In this document: positions 53,066-64,000 of the stretch, one piece after another
Layout of the letters: the number at the start of each line of letters is the position of its first letter
Position numbering within the stretch: the stretch's first letter is position 1
NCBI GenBank assembly: GCA_948567375.1
Contig: OX419755.1
Location: forward strand, 6,825,001 to 6,889,000
Length of the DNA stretch: 64,000 nt
Reading direction: 5' to 3'
DNA from: Lunularia cruciata
Lineage: Eukaryota; Streptophyta; Marchantiopsida; Lunulariales; Lunulariaceae
Notes under the pieces: generated by a model
Database searches by the model: none
What the model was told of the DNA's origin: nothing
The model's input: the letters and a program-made list of their open reading frames with translations, nothing else
Translations under genes and position numbers: made by a program

Positions 53066-56000
53066 TTAGTTAAGTTGATTTATTTCAAGATGGTTTCTCT
53101 ATCATTTATATTGATTTTTTGGAGTTGTATTTGGATATAAAAATTTATGAAACAAATAAATAAATAAATATCTCTATATTTTATCTATTTTTATATTCTA
53201 AATTTAAATTTAATTTAAACCATAAATATTTTAATTTATCTTTGATAATTAAAATTAATAACAAGATAATTTTCTGGATTAGTATAGTAAAAATTTCATA
53301 ATGTAGAAATAATATATTCCACAATTAATTCTTATAGGAATAATTATAATTATTTAAAATGAAAAACTAAGCCAATTATACCTCAATATGAAATAGAACA
53401 AGAAAATTGAAACTCAAAGAAAGTAAAGAAAAGGGCGACCGCATGAAAAACATGAAGGACCACTCAAGCCTTACAAGGAAGAGACAAATAGATCAAATGG
53501 GCTAAGCCCCAAAGAAAAGAGGAAGAAGGAGCATAAGGAACTTAAGAAATAAGCAAAACTCCGAACCAACTAGCAATAGCCACAACACCCAACTAGAAAC
53601 AAAGCAATTTATTTATGTATATATATAAAGTCCTTTAAAAGTCTATCAGTTAAGAAACGTGGAAATGATGTCTAAGTGAGTGGAGTTCCCTATGCCTGAA
53701 TACCTAAGTAACCTTAAGGATTGCAGAGATTTATTGCATACACTTATTAGCTCCTCTAAAGTTTGCAAAGCGACTTACTAATACACCGTGGAATTAGTCA
53801 GTCCGTGTCAGCACTAAGCTTTTTAAAGAGCTGAATTTTATACTTATGAACTTTCATTATTGCATAGCTAAGCAAATTATGCAAAGATCTATTTCGTAGT
53901 TTGAGGAACTCTCATATATCTAATGTATCAAGAAACAATCCCACGTTGCACAAAATATGGCTAAATCAGTCTCACATTTGCTGCAAACTAGGACAGTAAG
54001 TTGCAACATTTATATTCATTCAAGTTGCCAACTAAGACACAAAATTACCATGTTGGTAAAATTCAAGCTTTTGCGGACTATTAAGTCTTTTTGCTAACTT
54101 AGGATACTATTAAATCTAAGTGCTAAAGTTGGAGATAGTGTTAAGTGCATCTTCGCAAAACCTACAAGTGCTCTACAAAGCCTATTTGTGCTAAAGGTTT
54201 GAGACACTTTCTCTATAAATATAAGGGAATTTGACAAAACCACCATAATTTGTTACTTTGTAAAGATCTTTGTCTTACCTCTAAACATTACCATAAAAAT
54301 GATGATAAAAATGCACAAAAATCTCCAATGCAAATAGTATGAAGGTACTTGAGGCTAGTCATGGTCTGTGGTGGTACACCTTGCCTTTAGAGGCAATAGT
54401 TACCATTGCTCTTGCTCAAATAGCTACTTGTACAAAAGACTTTATATGGGTGAGGTTAGCAACTACTACAACATAGGTCTCTCATTTGTAAAAGTCATAA
54501 TATTTTCACTCACTTCCAAAGCAATTGTATCTAGTAAATTGTAGCAATTTTTATCTAGTAACAACTACTCAATCTCAACTTAGTAACTTATAGACCATAA
54601 GATCTATGCCATTGTATTTCAAATAGCATCATAAAATATTATACGCTCTCTACCAATGACACATTGTAAGATGTTTCTTGCTCATGAGCCATATGGGATC
54701 TACAAGCACAATCATCTGATATACCCAAAAGCATTGGATGTGGTAAACCCCAACTATAGATAGAGTGTTGCAATAAACACCTTAGAAGGGGAAACAAAAA
54801 TTTCAATCAAGGGAGAAGTATGAAGCTAAGCTCTAAAAGTCTCACTTCTACAAGAGACACTAACTAAGATCTAACTCAATCTGGAACAAGTGCATCTTTG
54901 AGATACTAATAAGAGTATGAAAGTCTATATGCTCACTAAGATTCAATTGTTTCTTTCTAGAGTCTATGGATACAAATTCTATGAAAGTAGTGAACATCTA
55001 ACAAGCTATGATAAACAATAGATCACAAGCAAACAACAAGTATGATTGAAAGTCACCAAATCTATTGTTGTAATATGTGCAAGAATAAAAGGATTACCAT
55101 GTTATACAAACCTACTAGATTGCAAGAGAGCCATTCAAGCCATATCCCTAAAAATGTGCATGGTATTATAAGTTGTAAGTAAGGTCACGTCCTCCTAAGA
55201 CTACTATGAGAGAGCTTTTTAACTTACACCACTCATTGGAGTGATAGATCCTCCTAAGACTACTATGAGAGCGCTTTTTAACTTACACCACTCATTGGAG
55301 TGATAGATGAGCATATTTAGCCCTAAAAAAGTAGAGAATTTGTGATAAATAATACTATCAAATTTATGTAGATAAGATAAGAATATATTTATGAGAGGAT
55401 AGGCATATGCCAAATAAGATACCATAGGCACATAACAACTTGTCAAAATAGAAAAGAGGATTTTATACTCCACAAATAGGTAATTAAATTAGCCATAGCT
55501 TGTAATAGTGCATTTGAGATGAAAGAGTGTCTAAACTCATCAACTCCTAGGAGGGAGTCCAAATCTCTCAAACCTTGTCTTAAAAAAAAAAAACTTGGGA
55601 GAAAATCTAAAGGATCAAGTACAAGTTGTGGAATCCTAGCTTAGCATTTATAAGTCTATACTCATAAACCTAAGTAGTTGTAGATATGGAGAAGCTTCAA
55701 AAATGTCCTCCAAAGGGTATAAAATATGAGTATCATTCCAAAAGTGATAAGAAGAGACATGATGGGAAAGTAACCACTACTTCTCTCAAAGCTATAAGTG
55801 AGTTATGGCTAAAAAAAGGTCCACCTAAAAGATCTCCTTATATATTACTCTTGATAGATGCAATCTGGATGAAACTCTTGTGATAATATCATTATTATAC
55901 AATAAAGGTAACTCTAAAATCATGAAACTATGCATAAATATGATAAAGGAAAACATTGATTCCTTGTTGAATAGCAACACAAAACAATATGTAACAAGAG

Positions 56001-58639
56001 ATGGCATTGAAAGTATCTAAGATATTGACTTGGAAATCCACCTAATTGGGATGAAGGTCTAAGGATGCTCTAATGCCAACAATAATCATCTCATACCCTC
56101 CAAGGGTAGCTATAGCAAATTAGTATATGGACAAAATATGCTAAAAAAGACTATTGAGACTATAGACAAAATAGTATATGGGATAAAATGTAGGAAAATA
56201 TCTTCAATAGAAATAGGATCAACCCCAAAGGTATCATGTGAGAGTGCAAAAAGACACGAGACACCAAACAAGTATACAACTCCAAGTGACACTAGGCCAC
56301 ATGCTACAAAGACAAACAAAAAGGGGAAACCTAAATTTGGTGTATGAAGTGAAATACCATCATATAGATGCTCAAAGACAAAACCCAATAGTCCACCTAC
56401 AAAAAAACATGAAGAATGAACAAAGAAGAGCATGAACAAAGAGTGACTTCATTAGCTATAGCTCCTCATTAGAGTAGAAATCTTGAAGGAAAGAAGGAAG
56501 TAGATCAACAACAATAAGATGTAGATTTTAGAAAGCAATTAAAGTGTTCATGGAAAAAGAGATTGTTTAGAGGTTGAGAATGCTTGAATTCCACATGTAT
56601 ACTCTCTTGCTTGTTCTAGCATCAAAAAAATGGTGGTATTTATACTTTGGAGATAGGGGTGGGATTGTAGAAAGACATAAGCTTAGTGCTTGTTGCTTGG
56701 CCCATGTGGTACAGTCATCTTATCAAGATGATGAATCTTCTTGAAGAAACATGTGAAAAGTCTTAAAGCACCTCCATGGGCTAATAAAAAAAGATCTATT
56801 ATGAAAAGAGAGTAAGTAAGCTCCAAGGAAAAAATTTATACCAAAGTAACAAAAAAATGATAACCCACAATAGTATACAGAGCATAGATCCCACCAAGTG
56901 ATAGAAGAATATAATTATATTCATGTGCATATATGGTCTTGTAATCCAAGAAGAAAGACATGAATAAAGTTAAGAGAATAAGTGTGAATCTTGTAGAGCC
57001 TCAATAGGAATGCACATGATCTTTGTAATCCAAGAAGGAAACCTTGAATAAGGTCAAGAGGATGTAAATATGAGTAAGGTCTAAAGGGAATTCAAAACAA
57101 AGGACTAGTATGCATCAAGGATCTCAAGGAGTAGAAGATGATGTGGCATTAGCTCTCACCTATATTCATCTTAATTATTTTTTATGGTGTGCTAATCCTA
57201 CTCACCCAAGGGTAATTTAGACAATATAACGTGAGAAAATGATGATGGAGTGCAATGTAAGACACTAATGTAAAGGTAAGCAATAGAAGGAGAATATGGT
57301 CCAAATAGAGTGGTAAGGAGAGGATATATTGGGAAGAACAACCATGGAAGAAGCATGAACAAGTATAAGATATGTCATGTGGACATAGACAAATATAATA
57401 TATTAGTGCAAGGGATATGGAGTAGGATAGAAGAAACTATATCAAGGTTTACATTAGCAACTATGCGAGTCAACTGGATTGGAAGAGCTATTGGCCGGAG
57501 TGGATAAAAGATCTCCTATGAGGAAAGGGAGATGGTAGATGAGGACTGTTATCTAAGGTAATACAATTATGTCTCATGCTAAGAAACAAAGAAGAGGTAT
57601 CTTAAATTTTTTTTTTCAGTATAAGTATATCAAATCCTAACCATAAACATAAATATAAAATCATTACCTTTAAATACATAAAATATAGCATATAATAAAA
57701 TTTAGAAAAATAATATTAATACACCACAAGTAGAAGAGTCAGAGAATGTGGAAGATGGATGTGGAAGAGGAAATAGAAAGCGAGATAAATAAGAGGAATA
57801 ATCCATCTACATCCTAAGAAGATCACTCTTCATGAAAGAAATGAATAGCTAGAGTGGAGATCAGCTATGCAGTGTCCGTAATCTTGACTTCAATGACACC
57901 GTTATTTTTTATGTTGTGATTAAATATAGGCTATATATGGTTTTTGGTTTAATTGTACAGAACTTCAATTTTAATCCATTTATCTCTAATACTTTAGTTG
58001 TATTAAATTTTTTTTGATCTCTTCATACTCTAATTGTACTTAAAATTGTCATTTTCTAGTTTTCAAAATTTTATTCAATTCACATTTAACTTATGCTTAA
58101 AAACATCTAATTTGGAAGTACCATAACAAAACTCTGGTTTCTAATTCTAATTTGAAGGCATGGTAGCATAGCTCTTCTTTTTGAAATCTGTATTTACCAA
58201 AGAAGCTACTTCTTACTTTGCTTTGTTTTTCACTCCTCTACTTTTACTCTTATGAAAATCCAAATCTATACCAATAAATTTAGATGTAGTAATCTTTTAA
58301 TTGAAGTAATTATGTTAGCACATATAGAAATGAACCAAGTTAAAGTTTGTTAACTAAAATATATTACAATACAATTTCCAATACTTTTAGACTGAGATGG
58401 ACATGAATTTTTACACCACCCATGCAACTTTTCCCTTCAAGTTTTAGACCATTAATAAAACTCTAAACTCCCATCACAACAATAGAAGTTTTCAAGTTGC
58501 CTTCCTCACACGCTACAATATCCTATACTGAATTGGAGTAAGGTATAGAACCTTGACCTATTTTATCTCTTACAATGGGAAGCACAAGATGCAAAATACC
58601 AAAAAACTTATTTTTGCACAAAATTTGGCAAGAGAGGGA
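53066..58639. other. AT-rich gene-free stretch, probably decayed repeats
   Basis: About 5.6 kb with stops in all frames; the longest pieces (55686-55883, 56138-56439) are short and unrecognised. It holds (AAAT)n near 53151-53172, a 59-bp tandem pair (55190-55248, 55249-55307) and long A or T runs. Word usage is like eroded transposon DNA, but no family could be named. Confidence 0.5.
55190..55307. repeat. 59-bp tandem pair
   Basis: TCCTCCTAAGACTACTATGA at 55190 recurs at 55249; the copies differ at one base (GAGAGAGC versus GAGAGCGC). Confidence 0.95.
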
Positions 58640-60880
58640 GTACCATTAGAGGTCTTAGATTATCAGCCTAAGCAACTTTTATATCTTGATAGGTCACTTT
58701 TTGCACAAGCGTTGTGCACTACCTCTTCGCTTCTCCTCAAGAGGCTTGTCAAAGATGGTATATGAGCATCTTAGAAATTGCTTTCAGGTAAATGATCCTT
58801 CTAATGTATTTACCAAGCTATTTCAAGTGGCTGCAATAGTAGCAAGGAGAGATATTCCTATATCAATTAGTCGACTATTAGGAGCTAGTAGACTTCTCAT
58901 GATGGAAAAGAGCACAAGGAGCATTAATAGATAGCTATTAGAGAGATCCTTTTATGCTTTGGTTGGCCACACCATTGTCCTTTAGCACTGATCTCACGTT
59001 TGAGAGCACCTCAATCCATATCCGTTTAGAGTAGCTACACCTAGAGGTTGCAAGGATATCTTTATAAGCACTAGGGCATTCCTAGATATCCATCTTGAGT
59101 GGATGTTGAGAATACTTTTAATAGCATCTCTTAGGCATCCATCTTTAGAGAGCTTAGGGAGGCCGATCGATCCTCATGTTTTCCTTTACTACGAACATGG
59201 GTGGTCATAGGAAGGAGTCATAGTCTTGGAGTCAATTGTTGGTATATGATAGAGAGATCCTTTAGGGAGACCTTTGTTTGCCATGGCTCACTTTAGAGCA
59301 TCCTTGTCTACTACTTTGACCAAGCTAGGTTGTGTATTTCCCTTGTAAGCAAACAATACACACATTGTGTGCCCCATAGATCAAATTAGGCAGGCCTTTG
59401 ATCACTTGACCACCAAGTTACATCTTGTAGGCTTGAGAGTCAAGGTATCAAAGTGTGGAGCATGGTTCCCTTCAAGTATCTCTCTCCACCTTGAGCTTCT
59501 AGAGGGGTGTGTCACATCTACATATAGACTATGCATCCTTGGAGTGTTAGTAGGATATAAGGATTTTGTCATGTGCTTCTTATATACTACCCTTGCAAAG
59601 GATATTCTCTATATGGATGACCTTCCTCTACTAGGAGATCCGTAGGTGGCATTTGGTAAACTCTCCCCTAGTATTGCATATCAACCAACTTACCTTCTCT
59701 GCACAGTTCCTCCTTCCTTGACTTTCCTATCACATCTAAGAGCTTTTGATAGGAGGATTATAAGAGTCTTTGATGATTTCATTGGACTAGGGACATTTGA
59801 GTGTGTGATGGAGGATTTGGCACATAGACAAAAATCCCTACCTATCTTGTGCAGAGGGGTAGGCCTATTATCTAAGGAGGATATGGCACCTATAGCATTT
59901 TTGGGTAGGGCTCTCTTTACATCCCTACTTTCCTCCCATTTTGTGGTTGCTAATAGGCCAATTTTGGAGACATATGTGACCAAGGTGGAGGAGGGATCGT
60001 TTTCTCTTTAGGTGTTATTACGGCATACAAGAGATGGTTTATCTCTACATGCATGAGAGGACCTTCTATCCTTTGTTTCACTACCATCATTTTGGACCAA
60101 AGTGTTACAATCTTCCTTGATGCAACAACAATGTCAACATATGTTATATTATTTCTTAATTGACTTGTCCATTCCTTGAGCCACTAGAGCACATCTTCAC
60201 TCTTGCTCCAACAAGGATGCAAGCTCTTGAATCCTAGCTCAATCATACATTAAGGCAACTTGCACTAGCCACTTTCTCTATATCAACAAGGTTCCGCCTC
60301 GTTTTGGTCCAACCGTCTACATCTTCATTACTCACTTGTGAGTGTGGTTCTACACTAGATGCAGTAGTGGTCCATATGACATGATGTCCTTATGGAGGAT
60401 AGAGGATAACTACCCATGATACCATTAGGGATATAGTGTTTGCAATGGTATGAGAGAGTGGATACCTTGCTTGGAGGGAGTTTTCATGGTCTTTGCAGTA
60501 GACACATGTCAAAGAAAACTTATACTTGGTCTAAGATGATCAGGTGACAATGGCGGATGTTGTGGTAATAGACCTTATGCGTGATGCAATTTTGGAGGGA
60601 ATGATTACTCATCTTCTTGGATGGGCAACAAGCGGAGCAACAACATGTAATATAGAGGTCACCTATTTGTTCCTCTAGCCTTGGAGTTATATGGAGCAAT
60701 GGACAAAACATTTGTTAGTGAATGCGTGAGAGCTTATCATATTAGATGCCAAGGGGTACCAATTGCACTCTCATACTCTGTAGCATACTTTAGGCAGTAT
60801 GTGTCCATTGCTCTAGAGAGAGGATTGGTTGCTGCAAGCCATAGGAGAGTAATCACTCTAGGTGATGCTTCTTCGTATGT
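58640..60880 (+). pseudogene. LINE-like (non-LTR) reverse transcriptase ORF, decayed
   Basis: Plus-strand frames show in order: VYEHLRNCFQVNDPSN (58760), ISISRLLGASRLL (58862), RVATPRGCKDIFI (about 59030), RDPLGRPLFAMAHFRA (59250-59300; the family has QGDPLGGPLFA), QIRQAFDHL and GLRVKVSKCGAW (59380-59465), LGVLVGYKDF, VAFGKLSPSIAYQP (59646), SLPILCRGVGLLS then APIAFLGRALF (59836-59920), and the C-terminal region VPLALELYGAMD, YFRQYVSIALERG (60675-60830). The expected catalytic YADD/DD box region (about 59340) is replaced by stops. The order and wording match RT polyproteins of plant and algal non-LTR elements. The longest open pieces are 59367-59645 and 59646-60011. Confidence 0.75.
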
Positions 60881-61085
60881 TCCAATAGTTTGTAGACCTT
60901 CCAACTTGCATAGCTCAAATATCTTAGGTGCGATAGGGAAAATTTCTTATATCAATACTATTTTGGGGCCTAGCCACATTTTACCTCTTTTGTCTCTCCC
61001 TTGTATGGCTTGATGGGGTCTTCCCATCCTTCTTGTGTTCCATGTGGTTGCATTTCTCTTTCTGCAAGAAATTAGGTATTTTATG
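60881..61085 (+). repeat. LINE-like element 3' end
   Basis: Follows the RT C-terminus: VCRPSNLHSSNIL, then GGGCCTAGCCACATTTTACC and GCTTGATGGGGTCTTCCC; shared with 52910-53065. An AATAAAGCC-type signal follows at 61090-61098. No clean poly-A tail or target duplication was seen. Confidence 0.6.
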
Positions 61086-63259
61086 TACATAAATAAAGCC
61101 TTTATCCTCTATTGTCACATATAACCCCGTTACCATGAACAGGTTGCTCTTAAGATGACAGCATATAAATACAGTAGTGCAGAGTACAGCAGGGATAATG
61201 CATAACGTGGTTGCAGGTACTTAATAGAGGGTCTCCGTTCAGTGGACAATGGTCAGTGAGACAATGGTCGTGGTTGGTTCCGGTGAGTTCTCGCGACTAT
61301 TTCACTCGACCCTCATTCGTAGATAAGGCGACCCGCATGTGATAACAAGAAGGATGGGACGACCTCATTAAGCCATACACAGGGGGGGTAACATAGGGGG
61401 TAAAACGGGGCTAAAACCCAATAGTATTGGGAAGACGATCTTAGGTCAAAATCACATGCGTAGATGAAATTTTGTGTTTTGGGGGATGCTGTCCATATTC
61501 ACTTAAACGAAAAGGCCTTTCACTGGCAAAGTCGCGACAGTGTGACAACGGAATTCGGCGTCGCTAGAGTGTTCCAGGTTCGATTTGACTCGCATTAGCG
61601 GGTCACTTACAGTGGCACCCAATATAGAAGGTTGATAATACTGGCCGACCAGACGCGTGGATGTCAGAGAATGTGACTTCACCTTTCTACAGTTAGAGGC
61701 TTACTGCGTCGCGTGTTTGCTGGCTACCGGTTTTGTGGGTCTGGCAGAAAGCATTCTTGGTATTCTCCCGATCGTCAATCACGGCATGGAACCCGGCGTC
61801 GGCGTTCCGTAAGTTTGCTGCCTCCCACTCCGAGTCGCAGGAGAAGAGAATTTCGAATTCTAAAATAAAGAAACGTTCATTGAATGGACCTAACAAAGAA
61901 CATCTACTCCACCTTCCACTATCATTATATCCCTGGTCTTTCAGGATGACTTAAATACTTCACAAGCGTGTCGTCGTTGAATGTAGACAACCTGAAATTT
62001 GAACGACCCTTTCATTCAGCAATTACTCTATTATGAAAGTCTCAATTGTTGCGTTTTGAAGCTTTTGTTGGCTTCGTATAATACAACGGCCACTTCCCAA
62101 GAAAGACTTTGACTACATGTAATCGAATGGCATGCAGACCAGATAAACAACAAAAATGCATCTCTTTCTAACGTCCTTGAAATACTACGAAAGGTTTATC
62201 CGAATATTTTATAGGAAATGGAAGGTTAGTTAATTCATGTTAGAGGTTCCCTCAGCGTTACTCCCAATGTGAAACTAATGGATCCTATTTAAAGTGCAAA
62301 TTGTGAATAACTTTTACCCTAAGCTTTGCAAGAGGTACCTTGCAATCCCGAAGCCATGGAGATGAAGCACCTTTCCTATCCAACATCGTGGACGCGGGAA
62401 CTGTGGAGTGTCAAATTTGGTTGACATTGGAACTAGATCTTCTAGAATAGCAATAATACTATGGATGCATAGCTGCCATGTGAGGTTGAAGAATGTATCA
62501 CTCAAGGTCAATTCCCATCTTGCAAATTTGTCGTTTCTCGCAATCGTACATCCATTTCTTCGGTCGTCTACGGTTGTCTCCGTTTGTTTCTCCGTTCGCC
62601 TCTGTTGGCTTCCCTTGCCTGCCGAAATCTATTCTGCGGTCGACAAAAGTGCAGATGCGGTGACGCACGACAAAAATAGCGAGTGATTTCCGAGTTTTGT
62701 AATGATAAGACGAAATCAACGAGACTAACAAGAAAAATTAAACATCGTATCTGTGTCACAGTAATTTGTCTGTCTCGTGATTACTGTATATAATGTTTTG
62801 TGGTAGCACTTTCCCGAACCGGAATATGTTGACCATCGAAAGCAATTAGCATATATAATGGAGTGTAAATATCAAAAGTAGAATTTTAAACATGAAATTA
62901 GCATTGTTTTGCAAGTAGATCCATAAGATACTATAAGATACTATGACAGTTTGATGCAAAATTACAAAAAGGCATAAGCTTGTAATTCGATTTTTCACAT
63001 TCTCCAACCTCATCGTTTCAAGTCCTAAATGATAGTACTTGTGTACTATTATGGGAGATTACCCATACAAAATCATTGAACATCAGGAGGTTTCAGAAAT
63101 AGTTTTATGATGCACTCTATATTTTCATATAGTTTATTACAAAGCGTTGACTAAATCGGTACGGGTGCGGGCCGAGGAAGAAAGGGTTCCACTATGGAGT
63201 TCCGGCCAATTAGCACACTTCATAAGAGGTGGTTAGTAGAAAATAAAGGATATGGTGTC
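61086..63259. other. Intergenic, no gene recognised
   Basis: Short ORFs on both strands (61693-61954, 62314-62759) overlap one another and lack motifs or splice support. It contains G runs at 61381-61410 (GGGGGGG, GGGGG, GGGG). Confidence 0.5.
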
Positions 63260-63363
63260 GTGCGTATATACATCGCTACACAACATACATCGCTACACAA
63301 CATCATCCCCTATAGAAGCACAACTCACATATAAATCATACATAGACTCTAAAGTGCCACAAT
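63260..63363 (+). repeat. Direct repeat, left copy, flanking an X fragment
   Basis: GTGCGTATATACATCGCTAC to CTCTAAAGTGCCACAAT, recurring at 63819-63914 in the same orientation. Inside it ACATCGCTACACAACAT is itself repeated. Confidence 0.85.
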
Positions 63364-63374
63364 AATCAGATCAT

Positions 63375-63815
63375 TTACTATTCTCAAATCAACTCAACTC
63401 AGATCAATACTTGATCTGTCACTCTATAAATTGCAAACAAGTAGGCACTGATTACACTCAAACCGCATCCACTCTAGCTAAGAGAATCCATGTGACGCTC
63501 ACCGGCCTCTATCCACCATAGTTAGGAACTCTAAGGCTCAACATCAGAGAAGTAAGCTCTTTGGAGCTGCACTTTGAAAGTATACCCTTGGACTCAAGCT
63601 AAGTCGAAAACCTTAACGGTCCCGTTGATGGCCAATTCAAGGGTGAAAATGGTGCAAAGTGACGGTGAGCCCCACGGTGAAGTCAATACCTCAAACACAA
63701 AATCTAACCATCAGAAAGTAGTCTATGGGAAATTGCTAAAATACCTCTAACTACTATCACTACAACTCTAGTGTCCGAGCAATCTAGATGCCACACTAGA
63801 AATGGCATGACAACT
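63375..63815 (+). repeat. Repeat X, third partial copy
   Basis: Matches 34608-35041 in the same orientation: CTAGCTAAGAGAATCCATG, GGAGCTGCACTTTGAAA, AAAATGGTGCAAAGTGACGG and AAATGGCATGACA. It spans the point where the 6.2-kb copy is truncated, which confirms that the longer right-hand form is the normal one. Confidence 0.85.
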
Positions 63816-63818
63816 ATT

Positions 63819-63914
63819 GTGCGTATATATATATCGCTACACACTATACATTGTTGTACACTATAGAAGCACAACTCACACATAAGTCATACATAGACTC
63901 TAAAGTGCCACAAT
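63819..63914 (+). repeat. Direct repeat, right copy, flanking an X fragment
   Basis: GTGCGTATATATATATCGCT to CTCTAAAGTGCCACAAT; partner of 63260-63363. Confidence 0.85.
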
Positions 63915-64000
63915 CGCCTCCCTAGCTAGCAATTAGGTCCTCTAACTCTAGATAGCCATCTACTCCAAGTATATGGTATACCCTATGATGGGTAAAGATC

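Noticed and set aside
56110-56439. Hydrophobic 109-codon minus-strand ORF
   Set aside because: T-rich antisense of AT-rich repeat DNA; hydrophobicity follows from base composition.
61378-61412. Possible G-quadruplex
   Set aside because: Only three clear G runs with unequal loops; no gene context.
62314-62759. Overlapping ORFs on both strands near 62.4-62.7 kb
   Set aside because: Mutually overlapping, no motifs, no splice sites linking them to other exons.
1-64000. Assignment to a particular species or to a non-recombining sex chromosome
   Set aside because: Gene-poor, TE-rich content would fit, but nothing in the sequence itself decides it.

Overview
Eukaryotic nuclear DNA from a land plant, most likely a seedless one (bryophyte-like); the species cannot be fixed from the sequence. 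Evidence: spliced genes with GT-AG introns for mitochondrial ClpX and mitochondrial ribosomal protein uL22, a leucine-rich-repeat F-box-type gene end, and heavy loads of Ty1/copia, Ty3/gypsy chromovirus and LINE-like elements. No bacterial features occur.

Layout. 1-1086 is the 3' exon of an LRR gene. 2102-35750 is one nested retrotransposon pile. The outermost layer is a minus-strand Ty1/copia element with LTRs at 2102-2572 and 35275-35750. Its gag is replaced by a truncated plus-strand Ty3/gypsy element (called H here, 7336-33664) that lies between inverted copies of another repeat family (X). H is broken by three chromoviruses of one family: E1 (8318-13966, minus), E2 (17829-23233, minus, perfect 5-bp target duplication) and E3 (24393-33388, plus). 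E3 carries a 3.3-kb foreign insert with a 210-bp tandem repeat. 35751-38600 is intergenic. 38615-46363 is a 15-exon CLPX gene on the plus strand. 46364-50199 is intergenic with local tandem repeats. 50200-51188 is a two-exon uL22m gene on the minus strand. 51.2-64 kb is gene-poor and AT-rich, with a decayed LINE-like reverse transcriptase (about 58.65-60.9 kb), a second copy of its 3' tail (about 52.9 kb) and a third X fragment (63.4-63.8 kb).

Most notable. Between its protease and reverse transcriptase, H encodes a decayed C5-cytosine DNA methyltransferase domain (about 16.0-16.97 kb) with motifs I, IV, VI, VIII, IX and X in the canonical order. This is a retrotransposon that carried its own DNA methylation enzyme. 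The E-family LTRs carry perfect heat-shock elements upstream of a TATA box, which suggests heat-inducible transcription. The host CLPX gene has an exact 100-bp tandem duplication across a splice acceptor.

The two complete host genes both act in mitochondria (protein unfolding for proteolysis; large ribosomal subunit). They are on opposite strands, each with its own upstream region, and nothing shows co-regulation. All retroelement coding regions here are broken by stops or frameshifts. Exon boundaries were assigned by eye from GT-AG sites, reading-frame continuity and family conservation.
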